The notes beneath the pieces are model-generated. The model was not told where the DNA came from. It was given only the letters and a program-made list of their open reading frames with translations, and made no database searches. Shown here piece after piece: positions 25,255 to 39,173 of a stretch of DNA of 64,000 bases. The stretch spans positions 183,103-247,102 of the forward strand of contig NW_003101676.1 of assembly GCF_000003855.2 (NCBI RefSeq). Reading direction: 5' to 3'. Each line of letters begins with the position of its first letter. The first letter of the stretch is position 1. A program made the position numbers and the translations under genes. The DNA comes from Blastomyces gilchristii SLH14081 (Eukaryota > Ascomycota > Eurotiomycetes > Onygenales > Ajellomycetaceae).

Positions 25255-27860
25255 TGAAGGGTGGGTTTTTCGATGAGGGAACAGGGGGGGAATGGGAAAG
25301 AAAGGAAGCGGAGAGGGAAGCGGGGGTTTGGATGATTTAACGCTGGAAAACCGACACGCAAAAACAAGACACACCACCGTCCATCTGCCCTTCTCTCTTA
25401 TTATCTCTCTCTCGCGTTTTAAAATTTAAAAGATAAAAAAGCCTAACTTGAAAATTTATATTTCTAATCTTTAGTTTTGGTCGCGTTCAGGTTCAGGTTC
25501 CTTTGTTCCATCTAATTTACCTTTGACTTCTTCTCTCTCCTCTTCCCTTCCCTTTCTTTTTTTCCTTTCTCTTTCCTTGGGTCTTTTTATATATCGCTTT
25601 TCATATGATATATCATTTTTCCCTACCGCGTTGGAACACCACCTGGGCTTATTTATCCTTATCGTATATCTTTTCTTCCTCCGTTCCATATATTCTTTTT
25701 TCCCCCTTGTGTTTAAAATTGATATGGTTGATCGAGATTTCTCTTTCTCTTTTTCTTCCTTCCATTGAAGATATTTCTCACATTTCCTAATTAACTGGGT
25801 TCAGATTCCTAATTGCACATGTATGTACTTACTTTGCGGAGCACTGTACATGCGTTCAAAAAGAGCAAGAGGGGATGGAAAGGAATTTAACGTTCCAATA
25901 TTTTAATAGCTAGTATTAAGTAGCCTTAGAAGGATTTAATTTTTGTATTTTGATGATAATATACACACACAGGTTACTATCTCTTATTTCCAAGTCATAA
26001 CTGGTTTACAATATACACATAGATTCTCAACCACACCTTCATTTGTCAACTCTAAAGCCTATATATCATGCTCAACTCATGGCAAGCATGATGCGCGTAT
26101 GGGAAAGGGCAGATGAAATACGCGGAGAGGAGAAGGCAGAGACTTGATTGAAAAAATCGAGTATAGGATAAGATATGAAGGATAAGTATACTTGTTGATA
26201 ATAAATTAATCAACTATAAACCTTCACTCTCAAATTCCTTGAAAAAACCTGAGATGATCACAGCCATCCTCTCTTCTTACACCCGTTTTCACCCTTCCGT
26301 CCTTCCGTCCTGACACGCCAGCCGCCTACCGATCCGGGCGGGGTCGAAATGTCGATTTCCGTTCCTCCTGGTATTTTCCCAACATATGGATGATAAGCAC
26401 AAGATTTTGGAGTGTCAGCTCATCACAGAGCTGAGTGGAGACGCCGACGGCCGTTGAGCCTCTTCGGGAAGCTTATTATAGCCCCTTTTCTCTTTCATTT
26501 TTTTCTATTAAAACCAGAAACAGGAAACGAAGGCTCAACTCAGCGAACAAGTAGAGAGCAGCCATGGTACACGCGATGAATGGCGAGGTGGGCTTAAGCT
26601 CAAGAGGGAGATGTGTCTCCGCTACCACTAGGAGTCGATAATACGTAGATAGCAAAAGATACGCATGGACATTGAGATGTATATATAGTAACAGAGAAAA
26701 TGCAGTGTTAAAAACACAATCTCCCGAAAAAAATAGATCAGTACTTCATCCAGCCAAACAACTTATTCCCAAAACACACAACAACAATAATATATGATAA
26801 GCTCAAGTAGACTCAATCTTTAGTCCTCATGTCCATGAAAGAGCTCATCCACCACACTACCTAATTTGTAGCGGGTTTCGACATTCGCCCATATACGATG
26901 AGCCCAGTAAGCCCTTGCTGTACCTCCTTGTCCATTGCAAGTGTACTGCGATTAGATCGGGATTTTCATTCTGGCGCTCTCCTACCCCGGCCAGGACATT
27001 TTCTGCTGTAGCGAACACAGAGGCCTAGGGGTCTGTCCGCGTCAGATGGACATAAGCAGCAACCTGCTTTACCAGCGTTGAAGTCGAGTGAGGCACTTTG
27101 CCCAGATCTGGCTATCATGAACAAATCAAGCAGTTCATGAATCGATCTCGGACGCCCAACTAACCTTCCCAAGGCCCTAATTAACTGCCTAATTGATTAT
27201 GTCTGGGCAGTTGGACTGACATTCTGACAGGGCTATATTTCACGTGGCAGTCCCAACCCTATGTAGTGCTCATATTTTATATGATCACACTCCTGTCGAT
27301 GGGTTCTGTGAAATTATGGCCATCCGCACAGTTTGAGCAATCTGTTCAACAGGCGGGTCTTTTCTCGTTTGAATTGGGCTCTCAGGCGATATAGTAGAGG
27401 CGTTGTTTCCGGGCTGGATCAAAAACGGTACAACTTGACGTGCAAGAGAAAACAATATTTGATCTACCTCACATACGAGCGACCTGAATCATTGGACTCC
27501 TTGTGCTGATACTCCTGTTCGATTGCTTCATAACTTCAAAGCACAAGTTATACGTTCTCAATCGGCTTACCCCTGCTCGATTGCTCGATAGCTCGGGGGG
27601 TGAGCGTCACCAGCTGGTAAACCGACCCCGTCAAACTCAGCCTAACAGAGAAGCTGCTACCGCCGTGGGATCAGAAGCATGCATTCAAGTTACTAAAACG
27701 TTTCAAGGCCAGCACAACAAGGTGTTTTTGCAGGTGATGAAATCATGACTGAGATGTCATCGCAAATCTGCTAAATCCTAATGTACCGTAGAACAAATGT
27801 TAGCGGACATCCTCATTTAATCATCACTTTATGACATACCAACGTGCTGCCTGTGCCCGT
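25255..27860. other. Intergenic region, no supported gene
   Basis: The 3' flank of the BAR-SH3 gene includes a CT-rich stretch (about 25380-25770), probably 3' UTR. Further on, the sequence has normal composition but only short open frames on both strands without family resemblance, codon regularity or plausible splice chains. The two neighbouring genes converge on this 2.6-kb stretch. Confidence 0.6.
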
Positions 27861-28823
27861 CTATGTAATCGAACAGTGACTCAATCTCGAACATGGGGTT
27901 GTCCACGGCACATCTAGGACGAAGGTGTCTATTGAGACTAGCCCTGGAGAAAAACTCTGATCGCCCAGGAATGCTGGAGGAGGGAGTCTCAAATCTGGTA
28001 TTTCTGCTAGAGATACTAGCCTGTTTCTTGGCGGATGGCGTGTAGCATTTGCCAATGGACGAACCATAGGATGCTGGTCAAACGATTTTAGCTGGACAAG
28101 AGCGCTGTTGCCGAAGAATTCAGCTTGGAGATCGCCGTATTCTGCCTCGTAAGGTCTGCGGGGAGAATAAGGTGGAGTGGAAATTCCGTGCCGGAGGAGG
28201 GAGGCTTTAAAAAAGCAGTCCGATGCACGGGACTTTATTGAGCGTAACGCTCTGGCAAACGCGTACAGGCCTGCATAAACCATAGGCCATGCGAATACTT
28301 CAAGGCCAATATGGAGGTTAGCGAGGCCACGGAGCTTGGACCGCAATTCCTCGTGTTTTCCGCTCTCAAGCAATTCTCTGAATTCATCTTGGCTGTCTTT
28401 TGCTTGTGATGAAGGGTATGTGACCATCCAAGCACTGCCCATAGCAAAGGCACATAGGAGCATTTGGATTTTACTATTGTTGATGTGATGTTTGCGGCTG
28501 GGGAGGAGGAGTCTTTTCACAAAGAAGTAGCTGGCGCAACCGATGACTGAAATTCCAAACGATGAGAAAAATATGACGTGTGAAATAATGCACTGAGTAT
28601 TGATGATATGCGGGTGTCGTCTGTTGAGTTCATCAAAGTCAAGCTCATAGGAGACCCATTGGTAGCCAAGAAACACAATTACAGTGAAGTTCAGAAGAAC
28701 AAAGATGATGCTCAAAATAGCCTCAGTCCTGAGCCATTTAACTCTGTATTGGATATAAAATAGTGAGCTGGCAAGCATGACGGCAGCTGCCCAGAACGCG
28801 ATGGGCCATATCATAAGCCACAT
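27861..28823 (-). CDS. Multi-pass membrane protein of unknown function, 320 aa
   Basis: A single open frame with ATG in a good context (GCAACCATG). Hydrophobic segments suggest five membrane spans: about residues 3-25, 34-57, 79-103, 118-138 and 170-192, with charged loops (an E-F-R-E-L-L-E-S-G-K stretch at about 147-160 between spans 4 and 5). From about residue 200 to 320 the tail is hydrophilic, Pro-rich and probably cytoplasmic, with S-T-P-P-Y-S-P-like possible phosphorylation sites. I do not recognise the family. A GTAAGT donor just upstream (near 28893) hints at a 5' UTR intron, but no upstream ATG is present there. The absence of stops over 963 nt and the regular spacing of the hydrophobic blocks support a real gene. 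Confidence 0.7.
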   Translation of the reverse strand: MWLMIWPIAFWAAAVMLASSLFYIQYRVKWLRTEAILSIIFVLLNFTVIVFLGYQWVSYELDFDELNRRHPHIINTQCIISHVIFFSSFGISVIGCASYFFVKRLLLPSRKHHINNSKIQMLLCAFAMGSAWMVTYPSSQAKDSQDEFRELLESGKHEELRSKLRGLANLHIGLEVFAWPMVYAGLYAFARALRSIKSRASDCFFKASLLRHGISTPPYSPRRPYEAEYGDLQAEFFGNSALVQLKSFDQHPMVRPLANATRHPPRNRLVSLAEIPDLRLPPPAFLGDQSFSPGLVSIDTFVLDVPWTTPCSRLSHCSIT

Positions 28824-30294
28824 GGTTGCACCTTCCTATGCTTGCGATTCTGTTATTCCCACCCTGGCTAGCTGTAAGACTGGAAGGACTTACCGGTGAT
28901 GATATGGTTGGACAGGTTTGAGATGAGAGCCTTCCCTTTTAGTCTCTCTCTTATCCTGTGCTTTTCTCGTAAAATAATGGTTGAGGTAGGCGCGAGTTTC
29001 TAGCTCGTGACCAGGGCTTCTTTTGAGGAAAGAAATAACGAACAGGTAGATACAACTATGCGCCTAAAGAGCACTCGAGATGTGTATTGGATTATAGTGA
29101 ATAGAAAGAGCTTTCTTGAGCAATATCAAGATGATCGTACTTGATAGAAAGGTATTTGAGGCGTAGTGAGGAAATAGGTGAAAGAAACATCGAAGGAAGG
29201 AAGGAAAGAGAGACACGCAGCAATAAGGTAGTCCAAGGCATGGAGGATAAAATCCAGACCATAATTTAACGTCCTATTGAATAAAGTTCACTTATGAGAA
29301 GTGTAGCAGATATGGTGAAACCCTTTTTTTGGGTAAGGTTTTGCCGTTTTTATTAGGCTCATAGCTTCCAGCGGGCAACTGGCAGAGAGTGAACCTTCTT
29401 GAAAGTATCTTCTGCGCGCGTCCAACAGAAAGACAGGCGGTGATACGCAGCGGAATTCCGCCCCGCTGGCAAGAACATATCCCAGAACAATACCTGTTTG
29501 GGGACCGCACTGTTGGGCACTGATTGCAACAGGCACTGGTGTTGTTGGTATTACAAGCTCGCCTTATAGCAACATATCAATCATTAATCATATCACGATG
29601 GCTCCCAATACATATCGCGGTAAGTCATTCATAGCCAACGAATCGGGAATGCTATACGCTTTGCATAGAAAAGTAACTGGAAAACTATAAAGAATAAAGT
29701 GGATATTTGGGTTTCCGCTCCCATCTGATCTCTGGGACGAGAGCGGGAGAAATTTTGGGGGGTTCCAAGATTCCCAAAAAGCGGTTTTGGAGAAAGTTTG
29801 AGTTTCCGCCGTGAAAAAGTGACGTCAAATATAAGTAGGTGCATGATGAAAATTAGGAAAATAGCGACGCATTTGTAAACTGATTACGGAACGAGTTGGC
29901 GCTGCGAATCGATTAACCGCCCCACCCCCGTGGCAAAAACCGAAAAAAAAAAAAAAAAAATCGTTGATATACTCTCAACAAAGGGAAATACGGTAACTGA
30001 AATACTTTAATTAGGTTTAACAGGTATACTGGCAGGAACATAGTGAGAAACCACCAAGAGGTTTTGAAGGAGAGACAGAATGAATAAGAAAGAAGCGCAT
30101 AGTATCCCTTTATACTACGAACGAGGAATATCCAAATAGCAAAAGGTGTAAACAGAATAAGAGAGACAGGTATGAATGGGGTAGTAGTGTACGTTCCAAA
30201 TGAGGCGTAAAAACTATTCCAATTCATAAGTCCCCCGTTAACCGAGTAGAAGGAGTGACATAAGCTGGTATGGAGTTGCGAAGGTAGAGTAGGG
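28824..30294. other. Intergenic: 5' flank of the membrane protein gene, 3' flank of the 959-aa gene
   Basis: It holds an A-run at about 29941-29960 and short unsupported frames. A minus-strand open frame of 139 codons (29913-30332) overlaps the end of the upstream gene and is rich in Phe/Leu from T-rich sequence; I take it for 3' UTR. Confidence 0.5.
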
Positions 30295-33232
30295 CTAGAT
30301 AAAAGCGTACTCCATACCTTTCTCCGTTCCACCCATTTGACGCCGTCTCTGACTCAAGAATATGTCCACCATGCGTTTGCTGCTAATTGTCGAGTGTATA
30401 TCTCCTAAGGCCGGCAGGTCGCCCTTCGTAGTGACTCTGCCTCCCCTTGAGTTTTCATTTGTGACTCGGCCATTGTCTCTCCTGTTGCGAACAGAGCTAA
30501 AATTGGCCGTTGGGGCTAATTTTCTAGGGTCGCTTACTCGTCTGCTTGGGCTATCATTTTCACTGTGATTGCAAAGAGAGATAGTACTATGGACAGCTTT
30601 CGAAGCTCTTGTAGGTGTAACTGGCGAAGTAGAAAGTTCCAGGCACCTGGACTTCTCATACAGTAACTTTGGAGAGGCAGAGGCACTGGGACTTCTCGAT
30701 GCACTTCTCGGAAGAATAGAGTCTGTTGGCGTGGATCTCCCAAGATTAACGTCGGTTAAATGAACACTATGGGGAGATTCCGATCTGGTAACTACCGATG
30801 GCTTCTGAACAACAGGGCGAGAAATGGAGATAGGTATATCAGAAGACAGGCAGAGAGGCCGCGAAAAGTTATTTTTCGTAATTGGTTTTAATTCCACTAG
30901 CGGTGGTCTTTGGTCGACATCAAACGATACTGGTTCTTGAATAGGTTCTACAGTAGAATATTCGCTTGTTTGGGACGTGGTGAACGACTTCTTGTGTATT
31001 TCATCCTTCGACTCGTCATGAATTTCCGTCCTTTCCCGGTAATGACTATTGGGAAATTTGGGATTCTGAGCCATTGCATAGCTCTCAGGAGTAGTATCAA
31101 AAAGGTCCATTTGCGAGTTCATCCACGATTTCCACTCGGCACTACCCTTAATTTGGCTGTTGCTACACGAATAACCGCCAGTATCTTTTGGTTTGTATGG
31201 CAGTCTCTCGCTAGCAAGGATAGTAACCGTACCTCGCTCATCGCTAGCTTCTGACAAACTCAAATCTCTCCTGCTTCCCTGACGATCCGGACTATCCCCG
31301 CTTGTCGTCCGCGAATACACACTTGGGGAGACAGGAGATCGGTCAATAACATCGGGCCGCGATACGATCACACTTCCAGTGTCATCGTCGGAGCCCGTTG
31401 TTCGTTCGTAGGAGGAAAATCGAGGCGGGACAAACGGGTTCAGAATCTCGGATCGCATATGACGTCTAGGTTGACAAAGGGACGATCTTGACCGATGAAG
31501 CGACTGCATTGAGCGATAGCGAGTCATGTTTTCGTTACGCTGAGCAATTTCTTGAGGTATAATAGCAGCTGCTTCTCTGCGATAGTTCGAGCCTACCGAA
31601 ATCTGGCTTTGTGAACCTGGAGATTGGCCCCGCACCGGAGGCAACGCTCTGATGGTTCTCATTGACGCCTCGCTAGGTACATGGTGAATGCTCTTGGCGG
31701 TGTGGTTTGAGTATACTGACGATGAAGGGCTATATAGCGATCCTCGGACAGTTCCTGCTCTTGGAGTTATATCACCTTCATCGGGGTGGTGGGACCCATC
31801 AATATGTCTCAAGAGAGCGGAGTATACCCGCTGGCTGTCCACGGCATCAGAAGCATTATTACCACTGCGCCCTGGATATAAAGGCTTTCGGAAGACGGAG
31901 TACCCATCGTTATAATGAAAAGACGATCGGGAAGGGATGGGCTCGAGTGGGCCACCATTTTCTTGGATGATAGAAAGTCCATTTCTCTCAGATACAGTAT
32001 CTCTAGCAGCCGTAGTAGTGGTAGCGGTTGAATCTGCCCAACTCGTTGCGCGGGAACTGAATGTACCGAAACTATCCGAGCTTCTCATCGTCCTGATACT
32101 CGCTGGCCGGTTGCCAATGCTCGTTAGTCCTGTAGGAGTTAGTATGTTTCAATAAAAACCACAACGGATTCGGAGACTGAAATATACCTGTCGATTCTGA
32201 ACTGACATAGTCACTGAATCCTAATCGATGCGTGCGCTGCGCAGTGGATACTTTTTTTTCATCTTGCGCGACCGAACCTCGTCCAAATATCCTCTTTAGG
32301 CCATTTTTGATTGACGCCGAAAAGATTCTTGACTTTGAGCTTCGAAGGTTTTTACTGGTGTGAATTACGCCGGGTTTCATAGCATCTGGGATTCCATTTT
32401 CGACATCCCCACCACTAGAAGACCGAAGAGATTTTCTAAAGGGCCTTGGTTGGTGTCGTCCTCTCCCGCTAAGAATAGATTCTGACCCATAGTTTTGCTT
32501 CGGGTGCTGTAGTTCCTGTAGATATTGTTCACGGGCTAACTGAATTGCTGCGTTCTGGCTTTGTGTCCGCTTCACATCATCTGGCTGCCGGGTGATCTCT
32601 GCGCCAAAGAAAGACTTTGATCGACGCAGTGTCGCTTGAGAAAGGTGGCCCATTTCAGAGCTATCTGAGTAGGTATTGGATCTAAAAGGTGAATAGGATG
32701 AATCTGACGACTTCATCGCGCGCTTGCGGGTTGAGAACATAGATTTGGCTTTGCGGAGTTTACGATAGGATGATGGCGCTGACGGGATGCTGTTGTCAAT
32801 TCCAAACAACTCACTCGTTTTCGGGTTGAATTCTTCAGCCACAGGATTGAATGCGAGATCATTTCTGGCAGTCCCATCGCTACTTGGGGAAGCTATAGAA
32901 CCTGGGCACAGGATGGGCGGTTGTAGACTCCGAGCACCATTGTCATCGCCAGGTATGAAACGGATACTTCGAGCTCTAGAGGAGTGAAAGGAGAACGCGT
33001 CCGCTTCGCTATCCCCACTATGTGATGTGTTGCAATGTCCTCTTACATCCATAGAGCTTCGTTGGTTGGAACGCTGCATGGCAATTGATGCTGCAGCCAT
33101 TGCATGGTAATGCACAGCCTGAGAATTTATAAGTTCTGGGACAGTGGGGATGTGACGGCAAGACTTAACAGAAGAAGTGGATTTGGGTCTCTTCAGGGGG
33201 TTAACTGTAGCGCTTGATGCTCTTGAAACCAT
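30295..33232 (-). CDS. Large Ser/Arg-rich disordered protein, 2 exons, 959 aa
   Basis: Exon 1 is 33232-32188 and exon 2 is 32129-30295. The 58-nt intron has donor GTATAT, branch TACTAAC and acceptor CTACAG, and joins the two frames without a break at a Gly codon. The product is almost all low-complexity Ser/Arg/Pro sequence with many short S/T-P and R-x-x-S sites. Ordered-looking patches are H-Y-H-A-M-A-A-A-S-I-A-M-Q-R (about 41-54), A-A-I-Q-L-A-R-E-Q-Y-L-Q-E-L (228-241) and the basic I-K-N-G-L-K-R-I-F-G-R (308-318). The C-terminus is M-V-D-I-F-L-S-Q-R-R-R-Q-M. I recognise no named domain. A GTATGG just before the end could be a further donor, so the last seven residues are uncertain. The spliced continuity argues strongly for a real gene, perhaps a scaffold or regulator. 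Confidence 0.8.
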
Positions 33233-36200
33233 ACTCGATAACTGAAATTGGATATGAAAGCTGGATGTAGAATACTATTGCTGTTGTGCTGCTGCTAAAA
33301 CCAGTATCACGAACGATGGATAGAATTATGATGAAAACGGATATTATCTTAAACAAAACAACAGACTCAAAGCACAATGTAGTCTAAAAGTTTGATGCTG
33401 AGCGCATTTCTGGCAACTTCGGCCGCTGACTAGGAAAGTACGTCCTCTGGCGGTAGGTAGCCATTTCCCTTCGAGAGGGGCGGGTTCCGGTCCATACATG
33501 TAAGAATGACCAGATGAGTATTTGGCTGCCATAAAAAGGGGATAGCCCGCCAAAGAGCCCAGTTCTCATTGAACCAGGGATCATGAAAGCGCATCAAGTT
33601 CGGTGTTCATCAGCTTCAGGTCTGGCATATACCTGGAGGTAGACACCAGATAATCGGGTAGGTCGAAACACCCCGAGATAATTCATATTGTACAGTAATC
33701 CATACTAACAAAGCAATTAGAGCGCCTTCGATGGAACTGTTGCTGTGTTTTACAGATGAAGCTTTGGCTGGGGATAGAGACAGGATGTTGAGATAAGGTT
33801 GCAAGCCGCATTGCCACGTGACCCTCTCCCATCCACCCGCAAACGTTTAAATCGACACAAAAAGGTCTTCAGAGGAATCAAATATAGTAATATACGGAAT
33901 GAACATTAAAGAACCTTGTGCGGATTACCTGGCGTCAACTATTCCTACTAACCAGAAAGCCAGGTGCTGCAACTGTTATGAGGTTCTGGAAGACAATCGT
34001 CTAACGTCAATCATTAGTTTCTAATTCACCTCTAGCCTTCTACTTCTCAATCCAACCTAGATGCTTTAGATATCTCGGTATCTACACCACCAACTCCGAC
34101 ACTTAGGATCTTATAGGACATGTGTTACCCTTGCCGCCGTTAGATATAGCTATTGATTTTTTTTATCTTGCATAGCTGAATTATGGTCAAATCTGTACAT
34201 TCTCTCATCGAATTTCTGCCTACAATTTAACCAGACCGAACCCTGTGAGTCTTCTAACATCCTGTGATGGATTGTCTTCATGCAATTTTCAAGTTATGGC
34301 TTAATATGGAAATTTCTACTCCTTCCTCCATCGCCACCTCGAAGCAGTATTCGCGTCAAATGAGTGGGAAAATATATACTTCTAGATGAACTAACGGTAA
34401 CTAGCCCTTGAATGGAGAACCACAACAAATAAATTCCCCAGCTCATAAAGGCGAGCCTGGGAATGACGAAGTGGGAAAATCAGGAAATCTTGATTTAGAC
34501 TGCATACTTGTTCAACTCTTAGCTCCTTGGGGGGACGTGGTAGACATGCCCATGCTTCAACGTGTGCTGGAAATCTCACGATCTTATGACGGCATCATTG
34601 CCAAAAACCAATAAGACTTCCCCTTCCTCTTAGTAGAATATTGGAGATATATTGGGCATCCATGCAGCAGAGCATAGGCTATGCTTAGGGATAGGGTGAT
34701 TGAAAGACATTCTGACATTACTACTTAATCCAACGGATAACCTTGAACACCTTAGGCGTATGAGGAGCTACCGTGAGATTCTGAGGCATTCCACAAATAG
34801 ATCTACCCAAGAAGCGCTAACAAGTAAAGTACTTGTCCGGGTTCCAGACGGCGAAAATCTTAAAAAACATGACGAATTAAAATCAAGCCGTAAACTGTTA
34901 CAGTCAGCCTGGAAAAAGAAAAGTGGGATGATGAGGTCAGATAACTGTCAATATCCTCGTCTGTGATTGAAGAGTGCAACAGTCAAACTTCGGCAGAATT
35001 CTTGTTGGACGGATTTATGATTTTATGATTTATTGTCCGCTACCCCGCCAACTTTCCAAACCCCACGTTGGAAATACAACTACCCCTCCTTTCTGCCTTT
35101 CTTGAGAGTTGCGGAGGATGATATCATGCATAAATACAACTAAACCGGCGGTGGTGAACGTTCAGGCTCTGACGCAATCATGCATATTCCCACTAATGAG
35201 AGTCAGGAATACTACATCCTGTGGCGGGGTAAGGGGGGTTGGAGGATTGAAAGCTGTAAACACAGTGGGGATGGCCGCTACGGGCAGCCACAGTACCGAG
35301 TGCGAGCACATCTGCAAATAAACAAGTTAGACACTGGGAATGTGAGCATTCAGCGGCTTCTGTGCAATTAAAATGCTTGTGAATATATATCTAGTAATAA
35401 CTCAAAATCTATCAACTGGCTTGACCTATATAGATTAAATATATCTTGTGTTAAAATTTCCCCAGCTATTCCCAGAATTCCAGGCCCGTCCCGTCTCCAA
35501 GTTTTCATAAGTACATATATACGTATATATGTATACATCAATAAAACAAAACCAACTGTTTTATCATTATCTTATCATTCACCTTATCCTCAGTGTTACC
35601 TTGTTGTCGCCTTTCTTATATGCCCTACCAATTCATGCTGGCTTTTCTATCCCCAAACATTGCATGAAGAATATAAGCAAGATTGGGCGACAGGTGTAGA
35701 AGCATACGATTGCATCGGGGTGATATCGCCGCATGGGAATAAACACGCGTACTTCATTCCGGGCTCCCAGCAGGGATTACACTGAAGAGAAGCTGCATAC
35801 CGCTTTCACGAGAGAGAAAGTTAAAAACCCACTACAAGTATCAACTAGGGGGAAGAGAGGGACTCCGCCACGTCGAGGAGAGAAGAGGTTAGCGATTAAT
35901 ACTTACTATGTAAGACCCGAACAGTGCAGATAATTGTGTATTCCTTTCTTTCTTTTCCCGTGTTTTCCCGTGATATAACTTCGAGTTATCAACAATCTTG
36001 TTCTGACATTAAGCTAATGGAACCATATAGCAGCATCATCATCTGCGCACCACGGAAACGTTGCCGTCTATATAGTACTCCCCATCATTGTGTCTCATTC
36101 AACCGAGTCAAATCAAGACGAGAAATGACGAGGATAGAAATGAACCAGGGGCCCTCCGAGTGATAAAAGCGGAGGAGGCTCAAAAAAGCATCTGAACTTC

Positions 36201-37770
36201 CAACTTATCAATCAATCCAGAGAATAAAATTCTCGGTGAGAACTGACTCTGGGACTGCGAGTGATGCTAGCATGGTTCGAGGAGAGCCCCTGCGAGTGGC
36301 GCATTTTTTTTTCTTTTTTTCTTTTTTTCTTGCTTGGTAGCTAAGCTTTCAAGCGAAATTGGCGATGGTCTTCTAGTCCAGGCCTTTGTCTCACGCAATG
36401 ATGGAAGTTGATAATGATAATGTTGAGCTGCGCTCATTGCTGAATATATCCCGAGTACCTGCTGAAGTCAACTGTAGCCAAGGAAGGAGTGAAACAAAAA
36501 ACAACCAGACCAGCCATGGCTACCGAAGTTCGACCATGGCAACGGCCAGAGAACACAAGGCTAGTCCCAGCGGTGGAAATTTTGCATTCATGCTCGGCAT
36601 ATCTCTCGAAAAGCCGAATTTGTTCCGTCCTGAATTTTCCTTATAGGAACATTTGCTGGTAGCAAGCACTGGAGGTAATGTTGCGTTTCTGGGCTATCTC
36701 AACAAGCTGGTTCAAGAGGATAGGTAGGAACAGCTTTAGGTAAACCTGAAGAATAACACTGCTTTTGCAGGAGAGAAGGAAGGCCCAGGAAAAGGAAAAG
36801 GAGGAAGACGAAGAATGTGCCGTGGGTATGCCCAGCTAATATGTGTAATGCAATTCGTGCATAACCAAGGGGGAAGGTTATTTTGGAAGCCACCCCCATT
36901 AACTATTTCAAGTTGTTGCAATAATGGATAGTTAACCATTATTGGGCTCCCTTGGCGCCTTCTAGCACTTCATTTAGAGCTCACGCGAACCAGATGGTGG
37001 CGGTCTTTCTCACCGCTCAATGACGTAGATGGTTCATAAGAGTGACTGACCGTTCATTTGCCCCTCCATAAGCCTTCCTGACTGGCTGGGAACAGCACGC
37101 AGAAGTTGAATTTTCAACATGATAGTTCGAAAAGTCCAGCATCTAAAGCTCATGCTACCGCAACTCGGAGAATGGACGTTAAACTGTGAAGACCTAGCAT
37201 AAAGAGATAGACCGCTGTAAGAACATTTGCAGCGGTAAGTCGCTGGAAAACTGACGTGAAGAAATTATAACTTTCACGATTTTTCGTTTATCTACTCTCT
37301 GAGCAAGATGGAGAAAACCAGGGGTAGAAACAGGATAGGTTCTTCTAAGGGAAGGGAGAAGAATTCCAGGATGTATTGCCGTGAAGAGTGGCCACAGCGT
37401 TAAGGAAATAATGGCTGGGTGCGATCTGAAGCTCTCTGGATGCAATTCATCGCCGTATCGTCGAAATGCGTCCTTTTAGATTTCATATCTGAACACCACA
37501 TCTATGGCACGTGGCCGGTTGTGACCTCGGAACATATCTGACAGGCAGTGACAGCTTCATCGCTGTTATTCCCGGCTTGGGCTAGCGGTCGTATTCCTTA
37601 CATGTAGCCCGGGTTTGGGTTTCTCTGCGCGCACAGTTGCTCTAGCCTGCCGAGATATGGGGCTCAGCTTTTGAGACAAAAAAAGTCAACAGCCAGTCGC
37701 CAATACTGTTGCCCCGAGGAGGCCTGCCTTTGTCTCTCATATTCAGTGGTAATGAATGCATGGCGATGTA

Positions 37771-37796
37771 ATCCGCATCCGCATCCGCATCCGCAC
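37771..37796 (+). repeat. Hexamer tandem repeat (ATCCGC)x4
   Basis: Four exact copies of ATCCGC plus two bases; no coding frame around it is convincing. Confidence 0.85.
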
Positions 37797-39165
37797 ATGG
37801 AAAAGTTGACTTGGTGGTGGTCACATGGGCTCCTCCTGTACCTAATTGTCATTGAAACAGGCTTGGCGGGTGAGATCTCACACGTCCGCAGCCAGTCTCG
37901 CTGCATACAAAGGCTGTGTATCAAGCAAGCAACTCCGGTATGCCACTGTCTGTTCATTATTAAGACTCTGACTGGATATGACTAGTTAGGGCAAGGGGCT
38001 TGCGGACCGAATGGTAATGATGGCAAAATAACAAGAACGGATTTACTAGAGCACATACGAGAAGAGCAGTCTCCATCTCAAATTCCCACCAAACATTTTA
38101 GCTTGAGCTCATGGCGCTTGTTCTTGACATCATAGGTATCCCATTCTTATTTCTCCGTGTGGCCTCTCGTGGAAAGATAGCCGTAAGGCGCACTTGTTCT
38201 GTGGGTATGGAAGTAAGTGGTCCATAATTCATGATAGAGGATAGGATGGACAGAACTAATCTGGAGCTGAAAAGGGAGTTTCAGATTTGATCAGACCATC
38301 TAACATTTTTTTCCTTATACATACACAGATGCTTTTTCATTTGATTCCCAAGAGGGAAGTTTGGGTACTTATGATGCAGGGAGAGCATGCTTACACTCGA
38401 GACAAGAGTTTGCACAGAGCACTCACCAACCTCAGGATCTCAACGGTCAGATTAAACAAAAATGAAAAAAGAAAAGCAAAATCGACACACTGGGCTTTAG
38501 TGTACGCTCTAACGAGACGCCAACGCTAAATTATACAGTGGAGTAAATCTGAAACCACACTACTGGGTGAACCAGACTGGTGGGGGAATCAGCCAACACA
38601 GTCAAATAGTCACTACTTTGTACTGGTCAGTGAGGCTGGAGGAGAGGAAGGGCGAGCCGGGAATTCGAAGAAGCAAAAAAGGGAAAAAGGAAAGAAAAAA
38701 AGAAAAAAAAAAGAAAAAGCACGCCAACAGCGCGCAGATGGATCAAATCGATCACGACTCCTTATGATGTCATAAGCGCTTGCTGACCCCTCCCCTGTCA
38801 GCACTTCCTATCTGCCTTCTTCCATCGTTTTTCGACGGTTGTCCAACAGTAATGTCCCCCCCCTGATCCACCCCTTTTTTCCAAGATGGGGGAGCTCTGT
38901 ATCAAGGTTTCTGTCAACCGACTCCCAGCTCAAAAAGCTCGGGTACTCCCCTAACTAACCATGGCCCATCCCGCTCCGCTCCCTCCCTTCCTTCCCTCTT
39001 TTCCCCTCTTCCCCTTTTGGCGGTCCTATTCTAAATCCCTGGTCACACCAAGAAAGAGAGCTCAGGAGCAGGCACACCTGCGCCATGGCTAATCCGGTGC
39101 CAATCATCCACTCCCACACCCCCTTGGGCCTGTCGTCCTTTCACTACCCGACCACATGGCCAGCC

Positions 39166-39173
39166 TGACGTCA
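39166..39173. promoter_or_regulatory. CRE-type palindrome TGACGTCA
   Basis: An exact 8-bp palindrome bound by bZIP (ATF/CREB) factors. It sits in a GC-rich patch with a nearby ATTGG (reverse CCAAT) at about 39190. No gene is clearly attached, so function is conjecture. Confidence 0.25.

Noticed and set aside
29597..29624. ATG plus short frame followed by GTAAGT, like a first exon on plus
   Set aside because: No acceptor downstream gives an open continuation; the region is probably 3' flank of the minus-strand gene.
34408..34966. Two plus-strand frames (68 and 88 codons) that might be exons of one gene
   Set aside because: A stop codon directly precedes the first ATG, there are stops between them, no good donor/acceptor pair joins them, and no family is recognisable.
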